Shown here: positions 17,596-26,053 of the stretch, one piece after another
Numbering within the stretch: the first letter of the stretch is position 1
How the letters are laid out: every line of letters begins with the position of its first letter
Assembly (NCBI GenBank): GCA_021731695.1
Contig: JAKFWZ010000014.1
Span: 1 to 35,590 of the forward strand
Source: Candidatus Daviesbacteria bacterium
Lineage (GTDB): Bacteria > Patescibacteriota > Microgenomatia > Daviesbacterales > UBA10151
Reading direction: 5' to 3'
DNA: 35,590 nt
Notes under the pieces: model-generated
What the model was told of the DNA's origin: nothing
What the model saw: the letters and a program-made list of their open reading frames with translations, nothing else
The model's database searches: none
Program-made: the position numbers and the translations under genes

Positions 17596-18699
17596 CTAAA
17601 GTTTCTGAACTTGAAGAAAATCCAGCTCAACGGGTGTTTCACGACCGAAAATGGAAACGAGGACTCTAACCCGCCCTTTTTCTTTATCAACTGAATCAAC
17701 TTTTCCAATAAATTCAGCGAAGGGTCCGTCAATGATCTTGACAGTATCGTCAACCATAAAGACATCTTTGAATGTCGGCTGCGCGCCTTGTGAAGTGAAT
17801 TTAACGATCGTTGAAACTTCAGCTTCTGAGATTGGAGTTGGTTTATTGCCGGATCCGATAAAGCTGGTAACGCCCTGAGTCGTGCGGACTGCGAGCCACG
17901 AAAGATCGCTTAATTCCATTTTGATTAAAATATATCCGGGGAATATCTTTTCTTTAACAGTTTCTTTTTTACCGCCTCTGATTTCGATTTTATCCTGCGT
18001 GGGGACTAAGATATCGTAGATTAAATTTTCTAAATGTTCAGCTTCAATTCTTTGTTTCAAAGCTGCTGCAACTTTGTTTTCGTGACCTGCGAAAGTATGA
18101 ACAACATACCATCGGGCGTTTGGATTTGCAGGAACTGCAGGCTCTTGTTTCGCAGAGTCGGAGGAGTCAACGGCAGCTTCGCTGTCCTGAGTCGGAGGAG
18201 TCGAAGGTTCTTTTTCGTCTGACTCTTTTGACTCATCTGAATCCCGAGTTTCCTCAGTTAATGCAGCTTCTTCAGTTTTCTGTTCTTCAGTTTCTGCAGT
18301 TTCGTCTGAAGTCTGAGAGCTGATAGCTGAAGGCTCTTTTTCAGATTCTTCAGATGTTTCAACTGCATCAACCGGTGTTTGGGCTGATGACTGAGAGCTG
18401 ACGTCTGATGACTCTTCTTTTAATGCTGCAAACGGATTTTCGGTATTATCATTCTGGCTTCCATCGGAAGGGTGTGTTGGAGCGTCGTGAGCCGAAGCCT
18501 CAGACTCGATCTGGGGGACGTCAGAATCTTGAAGATCTTCAGATCGCAAGCTCTGCTTATTTTGAGCTTCTAATCCAGATTGCGACGCTTCGCCCTCTGA
18601 GGCTTCGCTCGCAATGACACTTTCTTGAGCATCAGAAACATTCGACTCATCAGTCGCTTTAGTTACATCAGTTGCATCTTTATTATTATTGTCGTCCAT
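17596..18699 (-). CDS. nusG: Transcription antitermination protein NusG with ~190-aa acidic N-terminal extension
   Basis: NARWYVVHTFAGHENKVAAALKQRIE...FPGYILIKMELSDLSWLAVRTTQGVTSFIG and a C-terminal KOW region; N-terminus rich in S/E/D/T. Confidence 0.9.
   Translation of the reverse strand: MDDNNNKDATDVTKATDESNVSDAQESVIASEASEGEASQSGLEAQNKQSLRSEDLQDSDVPQIESEASAHDAPTHPSDGSQNDNTENPFAALKEESSDVSSQSSAQTPVDAVETSEESEKEPSAISSQTSDETAETEEQKTEEAALTEETRDSDESKESDEKEPSTPPTQDSEAAVDSSDSAKQEPAVPANPNARWYVVHTFAGHENKVAAALKQRIEAEHLENLIYDILVPTQDKIEIRGGKKETVKEKIFPGYILIKMELSDLSWLAVRTTQGVTSFIGSGNKPTPISEAEVSTIVKFTSQGAQPTFKDVFMVDDTVKIIDGPFAEFIGKVDSVDKEKGRVRVLVSIFGRETPVELDFLQVQKL
18577..18618 (-). repeat. REP-like palindromic element inserted in frame in NusG
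   Basis: Minus strand gtcattgcgagcgaagcctcagagggcgaagcgtcgcaatct, encoding VIASEASEGEASQS. Confidence 0.7.
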
Positions 18700-18806
18700 T
18701 TTTAGTTATTCGTTACCTCTGATGAAAGAGGGGCGTATTGTTGGTTAGTTGGTTCATCGCAAATTTGTGCTTGCTAACTAACTATGAACCATGAACTAAT
18801 AACTTA

Positions 18807-18986
18807 TTACCGATACAAATACGAATTGATCGTAGTTAATATGTAATCAAGTCCGCCAACAAAAAAGGCTACCATTATTGCTACAAATATAACAATAAAA
18901 GTAAGCCTAATTGTTTGATCCCGCGTGGGCCAAACAACCTTAGCTAATTCTACCTGAACCTCCCTTAAGAAATCAAGTGCTTTCAT
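18807..18986 (-). CDS. secE: Preprotein translocase subunit SecE (59 aa, absent from the ORF track)
   Basis: MKALDFLREVQVELAKVVWPTRDQTIRLTFIVIFVAIMVAFFVGGLDYILTTINSYLYR*; VxWPTR signature, single TM, adjacent to nusG. Confidence 0.92.
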   Translation of the reverse strand: MKALDFLREVQVELAKVVWPTRDQTIRLTFIVIFVAIMVAFFVGGLDYILTTINSYLYR

Positions 18987-19033
18987 ACAATGCCTAATAC
19001 TATCACAAAGGGCAGTTTAAATGCAGAGTCTAA

Positions 19034-20128
19034 TTAAAATTTAAGGCACTCCAGGTTACACTGGCCGTTGTAGCAATTATCCGGGCCTATATTGACTGTA
19101 AGCGTATTCATATCAAGACCATTACCCCAGATTTTATTTCCGTCAATATCGATCTGGCTTGAAGAAGAAACAGGGGAGGATTGGACAACTCCTGATCCGG
19201 GGTTTCCTGAAATTTCGTTGCAATAAATTCGGACACTATTAATATTGGTACTGCCAATTTCTAATCCCGATGGATATAAACCTAAGCTATCAAAAATTGT
19301 ATTTAATCCGCCCGAGATCTTATTTTTTCTGAATTCCACTTTTGAAGTTGGGCCGGTGATTTTTACCTGACTTCCAGTGCAGGGGTATACGCAATTTTCG
19401 TAAAAGCCCTTTGAGTGGTTATTTGTGAAAGTATTTGAATCAATAATACTCGGATTTTGGTTTGTGCCTATCGATTGATAAGCAAGAGCGTTGCCGGCAA
19501 CGTCGGTGAAGATGTTGTCGATTATCTGAATATCTCCCGAAAGCTGAACTGATGTTACTTCAATTCCGTTTTTTAATATGTTTAAAAATTTGGAGTTGTT
19601 CACTATTACTGTTATTGAATCTGAAACCAAAACAGCGGTTCCCTGTAGGTTAGTAAACTCAGAATCCTCAATTGTTATATTATTTGATTTATTGATTATT
19701 AAAGCCGGGGGACAAATGGTTCCGGCAGGACAAACGGCAAGTCCGTCATCCTCGAAGATAAGCCCGGAAAATTTAAGCCCCGATGATCCGTCAATGTTAA
19801 AAATTGTATAACTGAAATCGTTGCTTCGTAAAATTTTATTCGCGCTATTTGCGGCATAAAAAGTAGTATCAGTTTGAATTCCGCTAAAATCAAAAGCACA
19901 TTCTGACTGCTGATCACAAATAATCGGAGCATTAATTTTAACAAGCGGAACTTTATTTATTCTAACTTCGTTAATGCATTTTTTTAGTGTCGCCGGATCT
20001 ATGGCAGAACAGGCAAATTCTTCCATCAGGAGCGTATCTTTTGACTGTAGAGAAGCATCAGTTTGAGCCTGTGCCGGGATAAGAGGAAATAATAAAAGAA
20101 TTAATAAAGAAATTATGGTTATAGTCAT
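19034..20128 (-). CDS. Secreted right-handed parallel beta-helix protein
   Basis: Signal peptide; repeated N/D-rich coils such as INKSNNITIEDSEFTNLQGTAVLVSDSITVIVNNSKFLNILKNGIEV. Confidence 0.75.
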   Translation of the reverse strand: MTITIISLLILLLFPLIPAQAQTDASLQSKDTLLMEEFACSAIDPATLKKCINEVRINKVPLVKINAPIICDQQSECAFDFSGIQTDTTFYAANSANKILRSNDFSYTIFNIDGSSGLKFSGLIFEDDGLAVCPAGTICPPALIINKSNNITIEDSEFTNLQGTAVLVSDSITVIVNNSKFLNILKNGIEVTSVQLSGDIQIIDNIFTDVAGNALAYQSIGTNQNPSIIDSNTFTNNHSKGFYENCVYPCTGSQVKITGPTSKVEFRKNKISGGLNTIFDSLGLYPSGLEIGSTNINSVRIYCNEISGNPGSGVVQSSPVSSSSQIDIDGNKIWGNGLDMNTLTVNIGPDNCYNGQCNLECLKF

Positions 20129-20715
20129 CTGATTTCAACCTCAACTCCTAAGGCTTTCCCCAATAAATCCTCGCCCCTCCCGGTAATTAAGTTTGAATCA
20201 TTGGTGGCATTTGGGGTGTAAATTAATTTAAATTGGGTTTTGCCGGTTTTTTTAGGCTGGAAGACTAAATCAAATAATTCCTCGTCGTTAAAAATTTTGT
20301 CTTTTGAGTTTTCCATTAAAACTCCGCTGATTCTTAAGCTGCTGCTTGTGGCTTTTGCAAAGTAGCTAAATTCGCTCATTTTTTCTGATTGTTTATTAGT
20401 TAGGGAGAAAAATTCAGGGTCATATTCTATTACGACATCAAACGCAGTTATCGCTTTATTCCCTGAATTTGCAACTGCCTTAAGATCAACAATTTCAGTT
20501 GGCTTATAACTCGATTTTGAAGAAACCAGTTTTAAACTGCCCGTACTTTCAGCCAGCGGTTCAATTTGTGCCACTTCAGTGTTTGTAGCCGGAGAAGAAA
20601 AGCGGTTTTTTAGATTTTGGAACAGGAAAAATACGCTAAACACCAGTAGAAAAATTACTGAAAAAATTATTAAAGTAAGCCGCTTATGCGTGCTGATCCA
20701 GCTGAGCATTAACAT
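20125..20715 (-). CDS. Membrane-anchored cohesin-like domain protein
   Basis: N-terminal TM; LVSSKSSYKPTEIVDLKAVANSGNKAITAFDVVIEYDPEFFSL...LRISGVLMENSKDKIFNDEELFDLVFQPKKTGKTQFKL. Confidence 0.7.
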   Translation of the reverse strand: MLMLSWISTHKRLTLIIFSVIFLLVFSVFFLFQNLKNRFSSPATNTEVAQIEPLAESTGSLKLVSSKSSYKPTEIVDLKAVANSGNKAITAFDVVIEYDPEFFSLTNKQSEKMSEFSYFAKATSSSLRISGVLMENSKDKIFNDEELFDLVFQPKKTGKTQFKLIYTPNATNDSNLITGRGEDLLGKALGVEVEIR

Positions 20716-21815
20716 TACTGATCCGCCTTTCCTGATGTTGTCAAAAGAATATAGGAAACAATATCCAGATCTTTTTTATTAACCTGTCCGTCAAAGTTTA
20801 CATCGGCCGTAGGGGAGGCTGTGTGATTGTTTAAATTGTTCCTGATTAAAGCTAAATCATAGCCATTAATGTATCCGTCAGTTAATCCTAAGTCTCCGGG
20901 GAGCAGGGAAATACCTGAAAAATTAAAACTGTTTTCGCCTTTTTTAATAGTGAGTGACGGATCGCTGCACCGGTATGCCCCAATTTCTTTTTCAGCTTCC
21001 AAACTGCAAATCCTTTTAAGTAAAAACTTATCTGCTTTGATCATTAGCGAAAATTTATTGCCGTCGCGGAAGTTCGGAAAAGCAACCCGGCCTTTAAATA
21101 AACCCTTCCCCAGAGGAGTGAGCTCAAATTCCTGAGCATTCGTTTCAAATTTTTCATCACCAATTCTTCCTACTGCTACAGCAGCTGCCTTTAAATTCCC
21201 GTTAGCGTTAAGTGCCCCAAAAAGATTAAAGGTGACATTTAAAAATGCCGTATCCGCAGGATATTGAGGTTTAGGAAGCGTTGAACTGTTGATAAAATCC
21301 GGAGAGGATTGTCCGTTATGAGAGATAATATTTACAGAATACGGAAGGATTGGAAAAATATTACCTGCCCCATTAATAGATTGAGAGTTTTGATAATCGG
21401 CTGAGATTTTTCCACTACCTGCGGTGGCAGCTTCAACTTTGGCATAAATATTGATTGTCTCAGGCAGAGTGGATTGTGGAGAATTAAAAATATAGGAAAT
21501 CTCAGAATTTGAGCCGGTTATATTTTTCTTTACTTGCACAGCATTAAATGGATTGTAATTATTATTGGTTTCAAGTTCGTTTATGAAACCTGTGATTTTT
21601 AAAGGACCTGAGGTTTGGAATTTCAAATCAAATCCTGAAATTTTATCAGGGCTTGAAAGAGTAATCTTCACGATCTTTTCCTCGTTAAGATTAAGAGTTG
21701 CCTGACTAGGGGAAATAGTTAAATTAAGAGGGGATTGCTGGGCAGATAGTTTAGCAGGCATAAAAGAAACTACCAGCATAATAAAAATTATTGAACTTAA
21801 AATTAATTTATTCAT
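20715..21815 (-). CDS. Secreted cohesin-like plus dockerin protein
   Basis: Signal peptide MNKLILSSIIFIMLVVSFMPAKLSAQ; LTISPSQATLNLNEEKIVKITLSSPDKISGFDLKF; dockerin DLGLTDGYINGYDLALIRNNL...DVNFDGQVNKKDLDIVSYIL. Confidence 0.75.
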   Translation of the reverse strand: MNKLILSSIIFIMLVVSFMPAKLSAQQSPLNLTISPSQATLNLNEEKIVKITLSSPDKISGFDLKFQTSGPLKITGFINELETNNNYNPFNAVQVKKNITGSNSEISYIFNSPQSTLPETINIYAKVEAATAGSGKISADYQNSQSINGAGNIFPILPYSVNIISHNGQSSPDFINSSTLPKPQYPADTAFLNVTFNLFGALNANGNLKAAAVAVGRIGDEKFETNAQEFELTPLGKGLFKGRVAFPNFRDGNKFSLMIKADKFLLKRICSLEAEKEIGAYRCSDPSLTIKKGENSFNFSGISLLPGDLGLTDGYINGYDLALIRNNLNNHTASPTADVNFDGQVNKKDLDIVSYILLTTSGKADQ

Positions 21816-21816
21816 A

Positions 21817-24702
21817 CTATTCACTTGAATTACTGCCATTATCACCTCCGCTATCGCTCCCGCCAAAGTCGCCTCCGCTAGAGTCTCCACCCGAACCGCG
21901 GTCATCGCTGCCACTGGATTCGGTAGATTCTGAAGAAGCTGCTTCGGAGGCCTCCGTTGAAGCTGAAACTTCAGACGACACATTTGGCTCTGACACGTCT
22001 CCTGTGAACGAATCCATAGTTTGATACCCGCCTTGTTCAGGTGATATATCTCCACTATAGGTGTTATGAACAAGAGCCCCTTCGGCATAAAAATTATTAT
22101 TTGGGGAAACCCCCATTAAGTTATAAACAGTTACGTTTTCCTTTACTTTTTTAACTGAACTGACAGAGGTTAATTTGTTACCTTCATTAATTAACAGATC
22201 ACCTAAATTTAGCTCGTCTGCCCTTTTTAGGATTAATTTTCCGCCCGATTTTGTATAAAATCGGTGATTAACAGTGGCTTTTATTCTTCCGTTTATTATT
22301 AAGTAATCATTTGCCGGATTTACATCAAGCTCTTTAAAATCTGAAACTTCTTTTTTGCCGGTTTTTTCGTTATAGCTATAAACTTTCATGCCTGGTTTCA
22401 ACTGCTCGATTGGAATTTGACGGGAAGGAGTACTGATTAGTGTTCCTGCTAAAAAGCATACGAGACTGCTGGTATCAGAAGTTTCTGTATTATCATCACC
22501 AAAAACGTTTTCTATAGTTTGACTAGACTCAGATTGCAATGCATCCCGAAGATCGCCGGTGATTTCATTACCATTCGCATCAGTGGCTGATGTGATAACT
22601 CCATTGGTATCACTTTTACCACTGACTCCGTCCCTGTCTCCGCCCGAAAAAGACCAACTTGTTTCCCCAGTAGCAACATTAGAAGTTTGACTGAAAGTTC
22701 CGCCTCCCACAACATCAGTAGTGGTCGTAAAACTATCTCCACCGTTCCAATGGGTAGAAGAACGCTGTCCCGAATAATCAGCAGGGTTATTGGCAACATC
22801 TGCACCTATTCCGGCCGACCAGCCACCTGGACCGGATGTGGAGCCTGAAGGTCCTTCTGGAGGAGGACCTACTGCTTGATCTCCAGTCCCAGTTCCTGTC
22901 CCTGTTCCAGTCCCTGTCCCTGTCCCAGTCCCAGTCCCAGTTCCTGGTCCTTGTGGGTTATCTGCAGGTACACTTCTTGATAAATCTTCTAAAGAGCTGA
23001 ATTGGGAACGTTGAGCGTCGCCTAGGGCAGCCGCAGCTTGGGCTGCTGACATAGCTTGCGATGGCGACATATTACTTACGTCTGGAATATTTGCTGGGTT
23101 TGAAAAAGTCATCTGTGATGCTCCTCGGGACTCAGAGATCGCTCCTGCTGAACCCGGTCCGAATACTGATACTGTCATATTCTGCCGCCCGTCAGTCCCA
23201 GTAAAACTTGAAACCTGAACTGCAATACCGTCTTTAGTCTGGCTTATTGATTTTTCTTCTTCCTGAGCCTTTGCTTCTTTTATGATCCCTAAAACCTGAG
23301 GGGGGACTAGTGCTATTGAATAAACCTGATCAGCTTTGCCTACAGGTGTAGCAACGGATTTTACATTCGAGTTAAAAGAATCTCCGAAACTAACTGCAGG
23401 GGATTCAGATCTCGCAGCGGTCGAGTAATAATTCCATTTATTGATAATATCAGAGGGGCTTGGGGTATTTGAACCGATGGCCGAGATTGGGTTATCAACT
23501 GTTTTTTTGGACTCTTTATTGTTAACAACACTTAAAAGCTCCCACTTGCCTCCGGATGCTGGTATTGCAGAGTAATAGTTTTTCTTTGAATCAGTTTGAT
23601 TTATGATCATGAGATTATTATTGATAAAGTAATAAGTTGTTTGTCCTCCTAATTTATTAGGCATTGATAAATTAACCAGTCCTGCAGCGTTTATTGTTTG
23701 AGTGACAGAACCTGAACGCGCATCAATAGATGTATACAAGCCATTTCCCAAAAGCTTTTTTTGACTTAATATTTTTCCGTTTAAATCAGTTTCATTTAAA
23801 ATCCCGCTGCCATTGGGCTGAATGTTTAATGTTAAAAGAGTTTTATTGTCCCTTCCCGGGAGCGTAACTGATAGAGGAGGATCGTTTCTGTCATAGCTTT
23901 CCTGACTCGGCCATGATTTTAGTGCTATTAAAGACCCGTCAGGATTTTTAAACGATTGAAAGATTGCGCCGGTTGCAGCTTTACTGACCTGAATTGGGAT
24001 TCCATCCTGCTCCGTTGAAATAATAGTTGCGCCTGAATCAAGGTAAGAGATGCCCGCCAGTAAAACCCCGTTGTTGCTAAATAATTGGGAACTCGTGATG
24101 CCCGCGTCTTTATTAAAATTGACTTGCTGTGAATTCCCATTAGCCAAAGAATTTACAACGAAACTATCGCCTGAACTTCCGATAAAGGAATCTGAGGAAT
24201 TTACCTGCGGAGCATTGGAGTTATTTTCCTGAGCAAAAACAGTAAAGAGTGAAGAGGGAAGAGTGAAGAGGGAGAAAACTTTGGATAAAAACTGTCTGAT
24301 GCCGGATGATTTTTGAGGGAAATATGTATTTCTCCAAATTCCATAATCGACTAAATTAATGTAGCCATCAGAATTAAAGTCAGATCGCTTAGGACTGTTT
24401 TGAGAATTATATTCAATTTGCCAAACCGATAAATCAAATTCATTAACAAGTCCGTCGCAGTTGGCATCACCTTTTGGTTTTTGATTGCAATTTGATGATC
24501 CAGCCGGTAAAACCCCGGCAAAATCAGCCTTATAATTTTTGACAACATTCTTTTTAACAGAATCGGGAATTTCCTGAGCGTGAGTGGGTGTAGGTAATAG
24601 TTGATAGGTTATAGCTGTAAATAGTAAGGCACAAAAAAAATATCTGGTAAAAAGAAGTTTTCTGTAACTTGTAACCAACAAACTATAACCTTGCTTCAGC
24701 AT
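21817..24702 (-). CDS. Secreted dockerin protein with C-terminal Hint (intein/hedgehog-like) autoprocessing domain and Gly/Ser/Glu tail
   Basis: Signal peptide; dockerin GDANCDGLVNEFDLSVWQIEYN...DFNSDGYINLVDYGIWRNTY; Hint CFLAGTLISTPSRQIPIEQLKPGMKVYSYN...IKATVNHRFYT...NNFYAEGALVHNT. Confidence 0.85.
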   Translation of the reverse strand: MLKQGYSLLVTSYRKLLFTRYFFCALLFTAITYQLLPTPTHAQEIPDSVKKNVVKNYKADFAGVLPAGSSNCNQKPKGDANCDGLVNEFDLSVWQIEYNSQNSPKRSDFNSDGYINLVDYGIWRNTYFPQKSSGIRQFLSKVFSLFTLPSSLFTVFAQENNSNAPQVNSSDSFIGSSGDSFVVNSLANGNSQQVNFNKDAGITSSQLFSNNGVLLAGISYLDSGATIISTEQDGIPIQVSKAATGAIFQSFKNPDGSLIALKSWPSQESYDRNDPPLSVTLPGRDNKTLLTLNIQPNGSGILNETDLNGKILSQKKLLGNGLYTSIDARSGSVTQTINAAGLVNLSMPNKLGGQTTYYFINNNLMIINQTDSKKNYYSAIPASGGKWELLSVVNNKESKKTVDNPISAIGSNTPSPSDIINKWNYYSTAARSESPAVSFGDSFNSNVKSVATPVGKADQVYSIALVPPQVLGIIKEAKAQEEEKSISQTKDGIAVQVSSFTGTDGRQNMTVSVFGPGSAGAISESRGASQMTFSNPANIPDVSNMSPSQAMSAAQAAAALGDAQRSQFSSLEDLSRSVPADNPQGPGTGTGTGTGTGTGTGTGTGTGDQAVGPPPEGPSGSTSGPGGWSAGIGADVANNPADYSGQRSSTHWNGGDSFTTTTDVVGGGTFSQTSNVATGETSWSFSGGDRDGVSGKSDTNGVITSATDANGNEITGDLRDALQSESSQTIENVFGDDNTETSDTSSLVCFLAGTLISTPSRQIPIEQLKPGMKVYSYNEKTGKKEVSDFKELDVNPANDYLIINGRIKATVNHRFYTKSGGKLILKRADELNLGDLLINEGNKLTSVSSVKKVKENVTVYNLMGVSPNNNFYAEGALVHNTYSGDISPEQGGYQTMDSFTGDVSEPNVSSEVSASTEASEAASSESTESSGSDDRGSGGDSSGGDFGGSDSGGDNGSNSSE
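22063..22458 (-). other. Hint/BIL-like self-processing domain (Cys1 to His-Asn)
   Basis: ~132 aa from CFLAGTLI to ALVHN followed by Thr; block-B-like TVNH present. Confidence 0.75.
22882..22945 (-). repeat. Hexanucleotide minisatellite encoding a (Gly-Thr)n linker
   Basis: Tandem cc(a/t)gt(c/t) units encoding GTGTGTGTGTGTGTGTGTG. Confidence 0.9.
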
Positions 24703-24727
24703 GGCAGTAACTTCATAATATTATTTA

Positions 24728-24759
24728 AAGTAACAAGTAACAAGTAACAAGTAACAAGT
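24728..24759. repeat. 7-bp tandem repeat (AAGTAAC)x4
   Basis: aagtaacaagtaacaagtaacaagtaacaagt. Confidence 0.9.
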
Positions 24760-24782
24760 TAAGGGCTTCGTAATATAGTAAA

Positions 24783-25172
24783 ATGGCCCTAATGAAACAT
24801 ATCGCGGTATTAACTTCGTCGGAAATTAAAAGCATCCTGGAAACCGGAAAATATTTAATTAGATTTTATAAAAAAAAGCCGGATTTTTTTAATGTTCTAG
24901 GCATCGGGGATACAATCTTTTTTAAAGAAAAAAAGGGAGAGATCATAGGTCAGTTTGAAGCGGAATCTGTTTTTAAGATAGAGGGTTTAGAGCGTTCGGA
25001 CTGGAAATTCTTAAAAGAGACAGGTGTCGTTCAAGAAAGTGATTTTAATGAAAAAATCTTGCTCAATAAATATGCTTTTTTGGTAAAAGTCAGCAAAGTT
25101 GAACAGTTTATTACATCACCGGTGGAAATAGAAAAAGGGAGAAAAGAGTGGACAATTATCAGTGAACAGTGA
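24783..25172 (+). CDS. Hypothetical protein, possibly ASCH/PUA-like
   Basis: 129-aa ORF; GIGDTIFFKEKKGEIIGQFEAESVFKIEGL resembles an ASCH/PUA-like beta-barrel pattern; TAATAT 6 nt before ATG. Confidence 0.5.
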   Translation: MALMKHIAVLTSSEIKSILETGKYLIRFYKKKPDFFNVLGIGDTIFFKEKKGEIIGQFEAESVFKIEGLERSDWKFLKETGVVQESDFNEKILLNKYAFLVKVSKVEQFITSPVEIEKGRKEWTIISEQ

Positions 25173-25177
25173 AGAAT

Positions 25178-25387
25178 TTAGGCGGTCTTTGGTTTAATTG
25201 AGCGGCTGATTTCATTTGTTGCTATATAAGTTAAAGTAGTTAAAACTGCAAGTTTGAGAGCGGTGTGGGCCGGTCCAAGAGCTGCAAATAAAACAGCCGC
25301 AACAGCTCCAACTTTCCATAAGGCACCGCCTACTTTTTCAACAGGTTCTTTAATAAATCTTTCGAGAAATCCGCGTTCAGCTGACAT
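25178..25387 (-). CDS. Small hydrophobic hypothetical protein
   Basis: 69-aa ORF with a hydrophobic centre; convergent with the preceding gene, 5-bp gap. Confidence 0.4.
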   Translation of the reverse strand: MSAERGFLERFIKEPVEKVGGALWKVGAVAAVLFAALGPAHTALKLAVLTTLTYIATNEISRSIKPKTA

Positions 25388-25487
25388 AAGTGTATTCTAC
25401 CACTTACAGCTAATTTTAACTTGTAAAAAATATGCGATCGTGAGAAAAATACAAGTAAACTTTGATAAATTTGCAGCGGTTGTTCAC

Positions 25488-25976
25488 CTAGTTAATATTT
25501 GCGCAGGAGACTATTTTAATAGGTAGTGAGCTTGTATCAGAGAGTGCAATAGCTTGGGGTTTGGCCATAAACTCTTTCATATCTTTATCCAGAGTGGTTT
25601 CTGAGCTGCCATTAATAACTCTTGTTAAAGTGTAGGTTTTTTCACCTATATCGCCGCAAGTTCCTGAATAAACAAAAGCAGAATACGTCTTCGCATTTTC
25701 TTCCTCCATTACTATATTAACTAAAGTTTGATTCAAAACAGATGTTAAGGAAACTTTTCCGCCGGCACTGCCGACTAAAGGATAGTAACTTTCCTGGAGG
25801 CCTTTTACCGGAACATAAGCGGAAGGTTCCACAATAGAGCCTTGTTGTGTATTTGTGGCTCGAGAGGCAATGTCCTCAGATTTTTGATTATTTTCGCGGG
25901 ATAAAAAGAAGACAATTCCGCCTAGGATTAGCAGAATGATTAGTGCAGGAACTACATATTTTAAAACAGGCATCAC
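25488..25976 (-). CDS. Membrane-anchored hypothetical protein
   Basis: VLKYVVPALIILLILGGIVFFLS TM anchor and an extracytoplasmic domain with two Cys; promoter present. Confidence 0.6.
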   Translation of the reverse strand: MMPVLKYVVPALIILLILGGIVFFLSRENNQKSEDIASRATNTQQGSIVEPSAYVPVKGLQESYYPLVGSAGGKVSLTSVLNQTLVNIVMEEENAKTYSAFVYSGTCGDIGEKTYTLTRVINGSSETTLDKDMKEFMAKPQAIALSDTSSLPIKIVSCANIN

Positions 25977-25982
25977 AAGTTC

Positions 25983-26046
25983 AGTGTAGGATTTTTGGCT
26001 CTTTTATGTCAATGAGGTTGACACAGACAGCCTAAAATTCTAGCAT
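25983..26046. promoter_or_regulatory. Divergent back-to-back promoters
   Basis: Plus strand TTGACA(26018-26023)-17-TAGCAT(26041-26046)-7-ATG; minus strand TTGACA(26012-26007)-18-TACACT; the -35 boxes form TGTCAAtgaggTTGACA. Confidence 0.75.
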
Positions 26047-26053
26047 TAAGTTA

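Noticed and set aside
17571-18617. Several small ORFs opposite or within nusG
   Set aside because: Shadow ORFs of a strong NusG coding frame with low-complexity extension.
21816-22088. Upstream part of the 457-aa ORF (start 22088)
   Set aside because: MNKLILSS at 21815 gives a proper signal peptide right after the upstream stop; the earlier part is antisense-free frame overlap with the Hint gene.
22882-22945. CRISPR or regulatory array
   Set aside because: In-frame hexamer repeat coding for a Gly-Thr linker.
24728-24759. CRISPR array
   Set aside because: 7-bp perfect tandem repeats with no spacers; no cas genes in the window.
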